Positions 18,465 through 28,230 of a stretch of DNA of 64,000 nucleotides are shown piece by piece. This DNA comes from CAMPKL01 sp963817465 (GTDB lineage: Bacteria > Acidobacteriota > Terriglobia > Bryobacterales > UBA6623). The position numbers and the translations under genes were made by a program. The first letter of the stretch is position 1; every line of letters begins with the position of its first letter. The stretch is taken from NCBI GenBank assembly GCA_963817465.1, contig CAWFOP010000001.1, positions 1 through 64,000 of the forward strand. The letters run 5' to 3'. The notes beneath the pieces were generated by a model. It had not been told where the DNA came from. It did not search any database and was given only the letters and a program-made list of their open reading frames with translations.

Positions 18465-19556
18465 CTATCTGCTGGCGAGCACGATGATCAGGATGACGAT
18501 CAGCGCCAGCAGGACCAGCAAGGCGATCTTCCAGGCGCTCTTGGGGTATTCGCCGGCGGTCTGGCCCGTATAGCCGTTGACGGCCACCTGATACGCGTCC
18601 GCGCCGTAATCGTAGACCAGCAGCCAGAGCGGCACGAGGATGTGCTTGAACGTCTCGCCCGTGTATTGCGCGTTGACGATGAGGTTGCGGTAGGTGTCGC
18701 CGGGAATGCGGCCGGCGCAGATCGCGCGCAGCTTGCTGTCCATCGACTCGCGTCCGGCGCGCGCCGCGTCGATGAGCACAACCTGATAGTGCTCGACGAC
18801 GAATCCCGACAAGTAGGCCGTGTCGTATGGAACGAGATCGTTGGTGGGGAAGGGCTCGATCTGATGCAGCAGGTCGGGATGGACGCCGGTCGTTCCAGGG
18901 ATCGGCTCATCGTCGAAGAAGTGTTGAACGGAGCCGGAGACGGGCGTCCAGCGCGTGTGGCGCACCTGGCGCGTGCGAGTGTGGCCTTCGTTGTCGCGGT
19001 AAGTCTCGGTCGTGTAGTAATAGGTTCCCGAGTCGGCGGTCCAGCGCGCGGAGGCGTCTGCGTCAAAGGTCCAATACGGGATGTAAAGCCCGCGGACGGT
19101 GTCGACCATGGCCTTGTTCTTGAGGCGTCCCGGCGCGAGCCATTTGCCGCCCCACCACTGGCGCATGGACTCGCGCACGCGCGCCTCGTCCACCTTGAAC
19201 GGCAGCAGGCTTTGCGGGCGCAGCGGCGACTGCACCTCCTCGTATTCGACCAGCTCCGGCGACCCGCAAAAGTCGCAGCGCTGCGCGACGCGCTCCGGAT
19301 CGAAGACCGTCACGGCGTGGCAGTGCCGGCAGCGCACGGCCTTTTTTTCAGCCTTCCAGCCGCGCAGGCTCTCCGGCATCTCGCGCAGAGTCTTGACGAG
19401 ATCGATCTCCTGGATTTCCCCGGTCTCGGGGTTCACTTCCATCGGCGCTTCGGTGCCGCAATAGGGGCACACCAACGCCTGCTTGGAAGGATTCCAAACC
19501 GCCTGCGCGCCGCATGCGGGACAGGCGTCCTTCTTGATGGCTTCGATCTCGGCCAT
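18465..19556 (-). CDS. Double zinc-ribbon protein with C-terminal membrane anchor
   Basis: The 363-residue product carries two N-terminal zinc ribbons: CPACG..CPYCG (about residues 12-35) and CRHCH..CDFCG (about 75-100). A large soluble domain with YIPYWTFDADA follows, then a single C-terminal membrane helix (IALLVLLALIVILIIVLAS). It lies 27 bases downstream of the SPFH gene on the same strand, so both are likely one transcript. The ATG at 19556 is used; a TTG 12 bases upstream is possible. Proteins like this are often encoded next to SPFH/virion-core-type proteins. The function is unknown; a membrane-associated scaffold role is a guess. Confidence 0.8.
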   Translation of the reverse strand: MAEIEAIKKDACPACGAQAVWNPSKQALVCPYCGTEAPMEVNPETGEIQEIDLVKTLREMPESLRGWKAEKKAVRCRHCHAVTVFDPERVAQRCDFCGSPELVEYEEVQSPLRPQSLLPFKVDEARVRESMRQWWGGKWLAPGRLKNKAMVDTVRGLYIPYWTFDADASARWTADSGTYYYTTETYRDNEGHTRTRQVRHTRWTPVSGSVQHFFDDEPIPGTTGVHPDLLHQIEPFPTNDLVPYDTAYLSGFVVEHYQVVLIDAARAGRESMDSKLRAICAGRIPGDTYRNLIVNAQYTGETFKHILVPLWLLVYDYGADAYQVAVNGYTGQTAGEYPKSAWKIALLVLLALIVILIIVLASR

Positions 19557-19583
19557 GGATCGCGGCAAACGGCGCCGGGCGGA

Positions 19584-20655
19584 CTACTGCGCCAGATAGG
19601 CGTCGAGGTCCGAGCGCTTGATACGGACGCTCGAGCCGATCTTCTTGGCGCTAAGCTCGCCGGATTCAACGACGGCCAGCACGTCCGCCTCGGCGACGCC
19701 CAGCGCTTGAGCGACCTGCGCGGGCGTCGAGCATTTCAGGGAGACCGCTCGGCTGCGCCGGAGCCGCGGCGGGGGCCGCCGCCGGCGTTTGCTGCGCCAT
19801 GAGGCCGCCGTGCTGCTTCATCATCTCATTGGCCATCGCCATGCCGATCGCCATTTCGGTCGCCATGCCGCCGGCGCCGCCGCCTTCGCCCTTGCCCATG
19901 CCTTCAGCCATCTGATACTTGACGTAGTCGTTCAGGTTGCCGACGGCGGCCATCGACGAGCGCTTGTCGATCGCTTCTTCGACTTCCTTGGGAACCGAGA
20001 CGTTCTCGACGATGAAGCTGTCGAAGCGGATGCCGTACTTGCCTCCGACGACCGGGTTGATCAGCGGCAGCAGCGCCGCGCCGAGCTCGGAGTATTGCGT
20101 CGCCACGTCGAGCACCGGAATGTTCGACTGCGCCAGCGCTTCCGAGAACACGCTGACGAGCCGTGAGCGCATCGTGTCGGAAAACTCGTCGAGGCGGAAC
20201 GTATGGTCCGACCCGGCGACTTCCTTGAGGAAGATCTTCGGGTCGATGATCTTGACGTCAAAGGTTCCGAAGGCACGGGCGCGGACGATGCCGAAGTCGT
20301 TGTCGCGCATCATGATCGGGTTCGACGTGCCCCATTTGACGCCCGTGAACAGCCGCGTGTTGATGTAGTAGACGTCGATCTTGAACGGCGACTCGAGCCC
20401 GTACTTCCAGCTCTTGAGGCGGGTGAGGATCGGGATGTTTTCGGTCGCGAGCGTGTGCTTGCCGGGGCCGAATTGATCCCCGAACTCGCCCAGATAGATG
20501 AGCTGCACGATCTGCGACTCGCGCACGATAAGCTGCGCGCCGTTTTTGATGGCCTTGTCTTCGTCGGGAAAACGGTATGAAAGAACGTCCCGAGAGTCAT
20601 CGGTCCATTCGATGATCTCGAGCAGCTCGCCCTTCAGGAAATCGAGTATGCCCAT
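19584..20655 (-). CDS. SPFH/Band 7 (virion-core-like) protein with C-terminal excisionase-type HTH, frameshifted
   Basis: Start ATG 20655 (MGILDFLKGELLEIIEWTDD) follows AAGGAG by 5 bases. The SPFH domain spans about residues 30-270. A Gly/Met-rich and an Ala/Pro-rich linker follow. The uncorrected frame then reads into an Arg-rich tail; removing one base of the GGG at 19739-19741 restores LLKCSTPAQVAQALGV, VESGELSAKKIG and RIKRSDLDAYLAQ, a MerR/excisionase-type helix-turn-helix, ending at TAG 19584. SPFH proteins oligomerise on membranes. Joining one to a DNA-binding-type HTH is unusual, although this HTH may bind protein instead. It is upstream of the zinc-ribbon gene in the same operon. Confidence 0.85.
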
Positions 20656-20925
20656 GGATTCTCCTTGCTCGCGCCGGAACGGTATTCTAGCAAGGCGGCA
20701 TTGTCTGCACGAAGCGCCGGGAACGAACAGCATCTTCGACGGGCGGGATCACGGCTCCCATCGCCGACGCCGAGGGGCGCTTTCAACTTTGGTCTGGACG
20801 CTCGGTCAACGACGTTTCCGGACCCGCCGCGGCCACATGACCGCCGCGACAGACCGAAATCAGAGATCCGCCGATATTGTGATACGCTACTCATCAATTC
20901 TGAGCCGCCTGGTTCCGAGAACGCG

Positions 20926-22551
20926 ATGAAACCCGATGTCCGACGACTTTTATTGTGCGCCCTGGCGTTGGCCTGGGCTTTTTATTTCTCGACGTGGCAA
21001 GGTGTCTATTCATACTACGGAAAGGAAGCCTCCTATTATCTCGCCGCACCGCCTTCTTCCAATGCCGGTCTTTCAGTCCTGCTGTCATCGTTAGCCCTTG
21101 CGGCGGTTTTCCTGATTCCGCTGCTGGTCGCCGGGACGGCGCACAACACTATATTGAAGCGCGGCGCGCAATTGGCTGTCATCGCTACGCTGCTTGTTTC
21201 CGGTTGGAAAGTAGCCGCGCCTTTCGTGCTCGGCTGGGCTTTGAGTTGGGAATCGCAATATGTCTCGTTCGCAGTTGTCGTATTAGCGGCGATTGCGGTG
21301 ATGACTGTATTTTATTACTTTTCTTATCGCCCCGATCAGGTTTATCGAATCGCGCAAGTCGGGCTTTTGGTGTTCTCGCCGTTCGTCGCGGTGACGTCCG
21401 TGCAACTCGGAATTTGGATTTTCTCCGGCGACAAGATTACGAGCGGAACCAGAGACTTGGCCACTGTAGCCGGCCGCGGCGCTGCGGCCGGCCGCCGAAT
21501 CGTATGGGTGCTGTTTGACGAATTAGACGCCGACGTCGCCTTCCGTCAAAACCCGCCCGTATCCCTTCCCGAGTTCGCTCGTTTGCGACAAGAAGCGTTT
21601 TCGAGCACAAACGTCGAACCAACGTCGTTGAAGACCCTGACAGCCATTCCTGAAATGACCACGGGCGAGCGAGTGCTTTCCGCTAATCCGGCCGATTGTA
21701 AGACTCTGACGTTGACAGAAGAGGATAAGACGACGTCTTGGTCGTCGGAGGATACGGTCTTCCGGGCGGCGAAAAAGAAGGGTATGTCCGTTGGAATCGC
21801 CGGGTGGTATCACCCTTACTGCCGACTCTTCCCCGAGCTGCTTTCGGCATGCGAATTTCAGCCAATGGGAAGCGGAGCGTTCTCGATGCGCGCGAATGTG
21901 GTGTCCGCGTCGATGCCGTTGTGGGAGGCCGTGCTGCTGAGGGCCGAGCTCGAATGGAATGTGACGAAGAAGTGGATCCTATTAGTGCGAGACTCCGAGG
22001 TCAACGCCAGGCAGATTTTTTACGTTCGAAGAGCTCAGCTCCGGTCATTCCAGGCGATTCGTCGGGCTGCGTTGGGCTACGTATCGAATCCTGACTTGGA
22101 TTTTGTGTTCCTTCATTTTCCGACGCCCCATCCGGTCGGAATTTTTGACCGTCGGACAGGCGAGTTTTCAGTGAGCGAATCCGCAAATTACGTTGACAAT
22201 CTTGCACTTGCGGATCGAACCCTCGGTGAGATTCGAACGAGCATCAAACACGCGGGCTTAGACGACAGGACAGTACTGGTCGTAAACTCTGATCATCCGG
22301 TGCGGGATTTCTGGCAGGAATTCCCCTTCTGGTCGGAAGAGATGCAACGCTTGATCGATACTCGTGATTCGCTGTCCACGCCGCTTTTTGTGCTCGCGCC
22401 GGGTGAGAGGATTCCGGATTATGGGGGTCCGCTCGGAGCACTCGTGGTCTACGATCTCATGCGCCTCCTCATCGAGGGAGGATCACCGCAGCCCGCGGAT
22501 TTTTCCGCCTGGATGTCCAAGCGATACCCGACTCGAAAAGTAAGCGACTAA
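20926..22551 (+). CDS. Membrane protein with sulfatase/alkaline-phosphatase-fold domain
   Basis: The 541-residue product has five predicted membrane helices in the first about 170 residues, then a soluble domain. That domain opens RIVWVLFDELDADVAF (metal-site Asp-Glu as in the sulfatase/phosphoethanolamine transferase superfamily) and later shows LDFVFLHFPTPHP and VLVVNSDHPVRDF, which would supply the other metal ligands. A phosphoglycerol- or phosphoethanolamine-transferase-like role in the envelope is inferred from this layout. By eye its codon use is richer in A and T than that of its neighbours, which may indicate acquisition. The start ATG gives MKPDVRRLLLCALAL. Confidence 0.75.
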   Translation: MKPDVRRLLLCALALAWAFYFSTWQGVYSYYGKEASYYLAAPPSSNAGLSVLLSSLALAAVFLIPLLVAGTAHNTILKRGAQLAVIATLLVSGWKVAAPFVLGWALSWESQYVSFAVVVLAAIAVMTVFYYFSYRPDQVYRIAQVGLLVFSPFVAVTSVQLGIWIFSGDKITSGTRDLATVAGRGAAAGRRIVWVLFDELDADVAFRQNPPVSLPEFARLRQEAFSSTNVEPTSLKTLTAIPEMTTGERVLSANPADCKTLTLTEEDKTTSWSSEDTVFRAAKKKGMSVGIAGWYHPYCRLFPELLSACEFQPMGSGAFSMRANVVSASMPLWEAVLLRAELEWNVTKKWILLVRDSEVNARQIFYVRRAQLRSFQAIRRAALGYVSNPDLDFVFLHFPTPHPVGIFDRRTGEFSVSESANYVDNLALADRTLGEIRTSIKHAGLDDRTVLVVNSDHPVRDFWQEFPFWSEEMQRLIDTRDSLSTPLFVLAPGERIPDYGGPLGALVVYDLMRLLIEGGSPQPADFSAWMSKRYPTRKVSD

Positions 22552-22615
22552 TTAGGTCGGTCGAGCAGGGCGAGTGGATCTGATCAGAAGAGACGATGAG
22601 CGACGCGATCACTGA

Positions 22616-24556
22616 TTACCGATTGCGAAAATCGTCGCAGGAATACAAATAGTATCGTGCCGATCGCAATTCTTCTTTTGGCTTCTCGGTCAGCAGGTCC
22701 AAGAGGACCGGAGTGTTTTGGGGATCCCAAGTCGCCAAGGCGGCGCCGCTCGATTGAGCGTGCAGCACCACGAAGTCGAGACCGTGCCCTTCGTTGCAGG
22801 CCGCCTGAAGGACCGTCAGACTGGGGGGCGGAGCGTGACTCAAAGCGCGGGTCGAGTCGCGCACTAGCCCTGCATACTCCGGCGGGATCAAGCGGTCGAG
22901 CGCGTGGACTCGCCGCGCGAACTCGACGGCGGTCGCCCGGTTGAAGATCAACCCCGCGCCTTGCGTGTAGGAGAGATACGGAGTGCGTCCAAGGCCGAAC
23001 CAGATCAATTCGGCCTCCTTGTCGGCGGTCGCTCCGGCGCCGCGCCAGAACACCGAAGCGCCTTCAGGAATGGCGGCGCGCATCTGCTCCAGGCCGCGGC
23101 CTGTCTCCAGAGCCCGCTGAAAGCGAGGTCTCGCGTTCCAGCCGATCACGGATACGGCTAGAATGCACGACGCGATGACGGGCATCGCTCTTCGCAGTTG
23201 CGTCGGGCGGCTCGGCAACAGGCAAAGTGCGGCCGCCGCTACGATTCCGTCCAGCGGCGAGGGCTGCCGCAGTAGGGCGATCACCCAATCCTTGCTGATC
23301 GCCGCCGCCTCGAGAAGGTTCTTGCCGAGGGAGAAAATGCGTGACCCGAAATAGGCCAGCGTCACTCCCCCGAGAACGAAGAACGCCAGCGCCTGGACAG
23401 GCGCCGGCGGCTTCTTTGAGGAGTCGCCGAGCAGACGGAACGCAAACCACGCGCCGGCGATCGTCAAACTCACCGCAAAGTAAGGGAACAATTGCATCAA
23501 GAATCCAACCGACAGCAGCGCCAAGACGGCGCGCCCAGCCTCGCGCCGCAACAACTCGAACGCGATGGCGCCCATGCTGAAGTTTGCCGCCGCCGACAAC
23601 AGCCAGAGCGCGCGAGAGGGTTGCAGTTGGATCAGCAACAGGTTGCTCGATGCATCGCCGATCAATGACAGAGCAAACCCGCCCAGAGCGACGATCAGGA
23701 TTGTGCCCAACAGGTCCCGCGACTTCTTCAGTGCGCTCAACGCGGTCAACTCGACTACGATGACATCGAGGGCGATGCCGGCGAAGTCCTCCGGCCGCCA
23801 CGAGAGCGGAAAACAGACCACGTTCCTCTTTTCGACGATCGCTCTCCACGCGGGGTCCATGGAATCGAACAGCGCCGCGAAGGGCGCGACGCCTGCCGCG
23901 GCCAATCCGAAAGCCGCCGCCCCGCCGAGCGGGACGAGCAACGCCCAACGGCGATCGCGCCGAGCCAACATCAACACGACCGCTGCCAAGGCGACAGCTC
24001 CGTAAAGGGGATGCAGCGCCACCGCTCCGAGCGCCAGCAGGACTGAAAGCGCCCAACGTTCGGTTACGAACGAGAGTGCCCAAAACGTCAGCGCCTCGGC
24101 GTAGAGCCTCGCCGTGACAAAACCTTCGCCGTACGCGAAGATCCGATATCCGCCATAGTCCGGCGGCAGAGCCGCGAGCGCCAACAGACCCCAAAGCAGC
24201 TTGGGCCCGACCGCTGTGCGGCGGAGCAACGCCGCCGCTCCCGTGAGCCAAAGTGTTTGGCCCAGCAACGTGAGCAGCACGCCGGACTGCGCCGCTCCGA
24301 GCGCTCGGATGAATACCGCGTGGAGCCAGGGAAAGGCCGTGAAGGAATCCTGTGAACCGTAAAAGAAGAAGAGGTCTTTGGCATACGCCTCGGGATGCAA
24401 GACGCGCAGCGCTTGCACAGTATAGAGGCGCGAGTCGTGGATGAGTCCCTGATACGAATGGAAGTAGAGCCAAACGCCGACGACGAGCAGCGCTTGCCAG
24501 CGGTCAAGAAACAGGCCGAGGAAGCCTGGGCGCTGCTGCCTTTCCAGGACCGTCAC
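22616..24556 (-). CDS. Polytopic membrane protein, unknown
   Basis: The 646-residue product begins at GTG 24556 (MTVLERQQRPGFLGLFLDRW) and has many hydrophobic helices, roughly 10-13, up to about residue 480. A C-terminal soluble part of about 150 residues follows. The early loop with SRLYTVQALRVLHPEAYAKD between the first helices resembles membrane glycosyltransferases of the GT-C type in topology, but no catalytic DxD is clear to me. It converges on the sulfatase-fold gene with 64 bases between the stops. A role in envelope polysaccharide assembly is possible but not shown. Confidence 0.6.
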   Translation of the reverse strand: MTVLERQQRPGFLGLFLDRWQALLVVGVWLYFHSYQGLIHDSRLYTVQALRVLHPEAYAKDLFFFYGSQDSFTAFPWLHAVFIRALGAAQSGVLLTLLGQTLWLTGAAALLRRTAVGPKLLWGLLALAALPPDYGGYRIFAYGEGFVTARLYAEALTFWALSFVTERWALSVLLALGAVALHPLYGAVALAAVVLMLARRDRRWALLVPLGGAAAFGLAAAGVAPFAALFDSMDPAWRAIVEKRNVVCFPLSWRPEDFAGIALDVIVVELTALSALKKSRDLLGTILIVALGGFALSLIGDASSNLLLIQLQPSRALWLLSAAANFSMGAIAFELLRREAGRAVLALLSVGFLMQLFPYFAVSLTIAGAWFAFRLLGDSSKKPPAPVQALAFFVLGGVTLAYFGSRIFSLGKNLLEAAAISKDWVIALLRQPSPLDGIVAAAALCLLPSRPTQLRRAMPVIASCILAVSVIGWNARPRFQRALETGRGLEQMRAAIPEGASVFWRGAGATADKEAELIWFGLGRTPYLSYTQGAGLIFNRATAVEFARRVHALDRLIPPEYAGLVRDSTRALSHAPPPSLTVLQAACNEGHGLDFVVLHAQSSGAALATWDPQNTPVLLDLLTEKPKEELRSARYYLYSCDDFRNR

Positions 24557-24619
24557 GCGGAGATGTTCTCCGCTCCTAGTTTCATTTGCGGCGGCAGAGC
24601 CCGATAACGGTTGGAAACC

Positions 24620-26036
24620 CTACATCGCCTGCGCAAAAGCGCTTAAGACGGAGCGCTTCACGAGGCTAGAACGCGCAGTTGCGCCGTGGGCGCGAGGCCG
24701 CGTCACCGCCGTCAGTTCGCCCACCAGCGAGTTCGGGCCGGCCGCCGTGACCTTCACGTCGCAGTAGGCTCCGCGCAAATCGCCGCTCGCGACCTCTCTC
24801 GGATCAGCGAAGTTGAGTACACGGTTCTGCGTGGTGCGGCCGATCCACTGACCCGACTTTTCGCGGAAACCTTCCACCAGCGCTTCTTCGGTCGTTCCGA
24901 TGCGGTCGGCGTTTTTGCGTATCTGGATCTGGCGCTGCCGCTCCTGGAGAATCATCAGCCGCCGACCTTTTTCTTCTTCCGGAATGTGAGCGGCGTAGTC
25001 GACCGAGTCGGTGCCCCGCCGCGGCGAGTACTTGAACGAGAACAGCGAGGCGTATCCGACCTCGTCGATCAGGCTGACGGTCTGCTCGAAATCGTCGTCG
25101 GTTTCGCCGGGGAAGCCGACGATGATGTCGGTCGACAGGGCGATCTCGCGCTTGGCCGACTTGATCGTGTCGATCACGCGCAGATATTCGTCGCGCGAGT
25201 ACGTCCGGCGCATGGCGGCAAGCACTTTGGTCGAGCCCGACTGCACCGGCAGATGCACCCAGTCGCAGAGCCGTTCGTTGTCGGCGATCGCCTCGACGAT
25301 GTCCGGAGTGAAGTCACGGGGATGTGAAGTCGTGAACCGCACGCGCCGCACCCCGTCGAGCTGGCCGATCTCGCGCAGCAACCTCGCGAAGGTCCAACCG
25401 CGCGCCGGACGGGTCGCGGTAGCTGTTCACGGTTTGGCCCAGCAGCATGATTTCGGCCGTGCCGCCGGCGACGATGCGGCGCGCTTCTTCCATCACGCTC
25501 GCTGAGCTGCGGCTGCGCTCCGGTCCCCGCGTGAACGGCACCACGCAGTACGAGCAGTTCTTGTCGCAGCCTTCGATGATGGTGATGTAGGCCGAGTAGG
25601 GGTTGTCGCGCTGCGCCTGCGGCTGATCGAAGGTCTCGTCGGTGTCGAGGCTCAGGCCGGTCACGCGGGTTTCGCCGGCGTCGAGCCTGTCGAGCAACTC
25701 AGGCAGTTGGTTATAAGAAGCCGAGCCGCAGACCAGGTCGACGTGCGGCGCCATCTCGAATATCTCTTCGCCGTTGTGCTGCGCGACGCACCCGAGCACG
25801 CCGATCTTTTTGCCCTTGGCGCTGTTCTTGATGCCGCCCAGCCGCGAGAACACCTTCTGCTCCGCCTTGTCGCGGATCGAGCAAGTGTTGTAGAGGATGA
25901 AGTCCGCCTCTTCGGTGGAATGCACCTGCCGAAAGCCGCGCGTAGCGAGTACGCCGCGCACCTTCTCGGAATCGTGCACGTTCATCTGGCACCCGAAGGT
26001 CTCGATGTAGTAAGTCTTCGCTGCGATGGTCGGCAT
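24620..26036 (-). CDS. miaB: tRNA-2-methylthio-N6-dimethylallyladenosine synthase MiaB, frameshifted
   Basis: MiaB is a radical SAM methylthiotransferase that modifies A37 of tRNAs. The N-terminal UPF0004 part has TYYIETFGCQMNVHDSE and two further cysteines (YNTCSIRDKA, GVLGCVAQ). The radical SAM cluster is in CDKNCSYCVVPF, and a C-terminal TRAM domain ends the protein. The frame breaks in the GC-repeat at about 25398-25406: after DPSGA the reading shifts to GWTFARLLREIGQL, and one base removed or two added restores it. The corrected length is about 470 residues, normal for MiaB. It is the last gene of the ruvX-mltG operon, 54 bases after the ATPase gene. Confidence 0.92.
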
Positions 26037-26090
26037 GACGCTCGGCGCTATCCCCCTACGATAGCAACGCTGCGCGGAAGAGCTGTTGCG

Positions 26091-26783
26091 CTAGTGACCG
26101 TCGGAAATGACGCGCCCGTCCCGCATCTGAACCTGGCGCGAGGCGGCGAAATTCGCGGCCTCGGGGTTGTGAGTGATCATCAAGATCGTCTGGCCCAGCG
26201 TCTTGTTCAACCGCTTGAGCGTCTCGAGGACGAGCTCGGAATTTTGGGTGTCGAGATTTCCTGTCGGTTCGTCGGCCAGCAGCAGCGGCGGGTTGTTCAC
26301 GATCGCCCGTGCGATGGCGACGCGCTGCTGCTCGCCGCCGGAGAGCGCGTAGGGTTTGTGGTCGAGGCGCCGGTCGATGCCCAGCAGCTTGACCACGGCG
26401 AGGAACTCCTCCGTCAGCGGTTCGTGCGCGCCGGCGATGTCGCGCGCGATCTCGATGTTCTCGCGCGCCGAGAGCGTCGGCAACAGGTTGAACTTCTGAA
26501 AAACGAAGCCGACCGACCGTTTCCGCAGATTCGTGCGCTCGCTGTCGCTCATCTTCGCCAGGTCTTGGCCGTCGATCAGCACGCGGCCGCTGGTCGGCGG
26601 CGTCAACCCGCCGACAACGTGAAACAGGGTCGACTTGCCTGAGCCCGACGGGCCGAGAATCGCCACGAATTCTCCGGGCTCGATCTGCATGTTGACGCCG
26701 CGCAAGGCCGGCACGTCGATCTCGCCCATGTGAAAGACCTTCTGCAGGTCTTGGATTTCGAGGATCGGCTTGGAGTCCGCCAC
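26091..26783 (-). CDS. ABC transporter ATPase, LolD/MacB-like
   Basis: The 230-residue protein has Walker A GPSGSGKST (44-52), the Q-loop FQKFNLLPTLSARENIE, signature LSGGEQQR, Walker B PLLLADEPTGNLD and switch histidine ITHN. The DVPALRGVNMQIEPGEF N-terminal block and the NLLPTLSARENIE segment place it in the LolD/MacB/FtsE group. These ATPases normally drive a FtsX-like permease; none is encoded next to it. It starts 3 bases after a lipoprotein gene. Lipoprotein sorting or envelope remodelling is a reasonable inference. Confidence 0.9.
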   Translation of the reverse strand: MADSKPILEIQDLQKVFHMGEIDVPALRGVNMQIEPGEFVAILGPSGSGKSTLFHVVGGLTPPTSGRVLIDGQDLAKMSDSERTNLRKRSVGFVFQKFNLLPTLSARENIEIARDIAGAHEPLTEEFLAVVKLLGIDRRLDHKPYALSGGEQQRVAIARAIVNNPPLLLADEPTGNLDTQNSELVLETLKRLNKTLGQTILMITHNPEAANFAASRQVQMRDGRVISDGH

Positions 26784-26786
26784 CGT

Positions 26787-27731
26787 TTACTGGGCCTCCG
26801 CGCTTTCGGACGATGCGTCCGCCTCACTTCCCACAACTTCGATCTTGACGCCTTTCGGCGGCTCGAGCTCGAAGGCGTTCTCCGGCAGGTCTTCATTCAG
26901 TCCGGGGTCGAGGAATTCAAACGACAAGCTGTATCCCTCCGTCGGCCGCGACACCGAAACCTGCCGCGGATACGGGATGCCTTCGTCATCCATCCAACTG
27001 CTGTAGCGAGCGACGGTGACCACCTGAGCCTTATCGTCGTAAATCTCCAGGCGGCTCAGTTGCAGATCGGCCCGGTTGAAGAAAAACTTCCGCGTGATCA
27101 CGGCCGTGCCGTCGTTGCCGCGCTGCAGTTGGACGACATGGTAGAGCACTTGGCCCTCGGTCACGTTGTCCAGAACCGCCGTCTCGTCGGGCTGCGGGGG
27201 AGAGATCATCAACGGCTTCACGACGTGCTGCGGCCGGATGTTCTCCGCTCGCTTTTTCGAATAGGTAGTGATATTGTTCTCGCCCGTGAAGAATCGCCCC
27301 TGCCAGACCAGGTAGACCTGAAACGTCTTGCCGTTCGAGACCATGTCGAACGCCTTCTGCCGCGTCACGGGGTATTGCGCTTGGATGCGGGAGTTGTCCG
27401 GCCGCTGGGCAAGCACGAAACCGCGAACGTCCCGCAAGGCCGTGCGACGATTCCGCTCTTCATTGAAATAGGAGAGCTGCAGGTTGACCGTCGCCTTCAT
27501 CGAGTGCAGCTTCCGGTAGACGTCGAGCCGCTGCAATAGCTCGTCCAGCGACGCCGTGCGTAATGCCACCGGCGGCGGTTCGACCCGCGAGGTACGCGAG
27601 AGACAGCCCAAACCTGTTCCAGCTATCAAGAGCAGGATGGGAAGCAATCGAGATGTGGAGCGGGGATAAGGGGTGCGTGCTCCGCGATGCAACTGTCCAA
27701 TTATATCAATCGCGCGGCGTTCTGATTTCAC
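26787..27731 (-). CDS. Lipoprotein, LolB/DUF4292-like
   Basis: The 314-residue product (GTG start at 27731) has a long basic N-region and a lipoprotein signal (LLPILLLIAGTGLGC). The mature part is beta-rich: VYRKLHSMKATVNLQLSYFN, RTALRDVRGFVLAQRP, SRLEIYDDKAQVVTVARY and a Pro/Glu-rich end (PENAFELEPPKGVKIEVV). This pattern of an outer-membrane lipoprotein with an unclosed barrel is like LolA/LolB relatives. It overlaps the upstream hypothetical gene by 26 bases and is followed after 3 bases by a LolD-like ATPase, which suggests a joint role in lipoprotein or outer-membrane maintenance. Confidence 0.75.
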   Translation of the reverse strand: MKSERRAIDIIGQLHRGARTPYPRSTSRLLPILLLIAGTGLGCLSRTSRVEPPPVALRTASLDELLQRLDVYRKLHSMKATVNLQLSYFNEERNRRTALRDVRGFVLAQRPDNSRIQAQYPVTRQKAFDMVSNGKTFQVYLVWQGRFFTGENNITTYSKKRAENIRPQHVVKPLMISPPQPDETAVLDNVTEGQVLYHVVQLQRGNDGTAVITRKFFFNRADLQLSRLEIYDDKAQVVTVARYSSWMDDEGIPYPRQVSVSRPTEGYSLSFEFLDPGLNEDLPENAFELEPPKGVKIEVVGSEADASSESAEAQ

Positions 27732-28218
27732 TCGACCGGCGGCGCAGCTCGAGCCAGTCGGCGAACAGCGCGGGCGCTTCGAGCCACTGCAGGAACCACC
27801 CCAGCAATTCCTCCTTTTCGGCTCTCTTGGCGTCTGAGATCCGCGGGTTCCGCAAGGTGCGCTTCAGGCGCTCCTTGCCGGCCAGGACGGCGCGGCGGCA
27901 GTCGTTCGCGCGCCGACGGTCCGCTGACTCGATCGCGGTGACGTAGTCCCGCGCCGTCGTAACCAGCGAGTCCGCGGCCAAGGCGGGTTCACGCGTGCGA
28001 ATCCTGTCGCGGAGATCGAGCGGCAGGGCGCCGAGAGAGCGATCGATCTCGACGTCCGTCCCCTCCAGCAGCCGCAGCAGCAAAGCATCGGAAACCTTGC
28101 GGTCGGAACGTTGCGTTACGAAACGTCGCAAGGCCGTGAGATCAGCCGGCGTGATCAACGCGGGCCGCTCCTGGTCCAGGAACAACCGCACCAGCGCCGC
28201 GATCGACTCTCGCGTCAT
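27706..28218 (-). CDS. Hypothetical protein, alpha-helical, 170 aa
   Basis: The product is highly charged, Leu/Arg-rich and apparently all helical (LVRLFLDQERPALITPADLT, LLLRLLEGTDVEIDRSLGAL). It has no signal peptide or membrane segment. I do not recognise a family. It sits 12 bases after mltG and overlaps the lipoprotein gene start, so it is translated in the same operon. Confidence 0.7.
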   Translation of the reverse strand: MTRESIAALVRLFLDQERPALITPADLTALRRFVTQRSDRKVSDALLLRLLEGTDVEIDRSLGALPLDLRDRIRTREPALAADSLVTTARDYVTAIESADRRRANDCRRAVLAGKERLKRTLRNPRISDAKRAEKEELLGWFLQWLEAPALFADWLELRRRSSEIRTPRD

Positions 28219-28230
28219 CGTATGCGTCCT

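Noticed and set aside
17823..19802. 659-codon plus-strand frame across the hydrolase end and the zinc-ribbon/SPFH genes
   Set aside because: Runs through three well-supported genes in other frames and has no recognisable domain.
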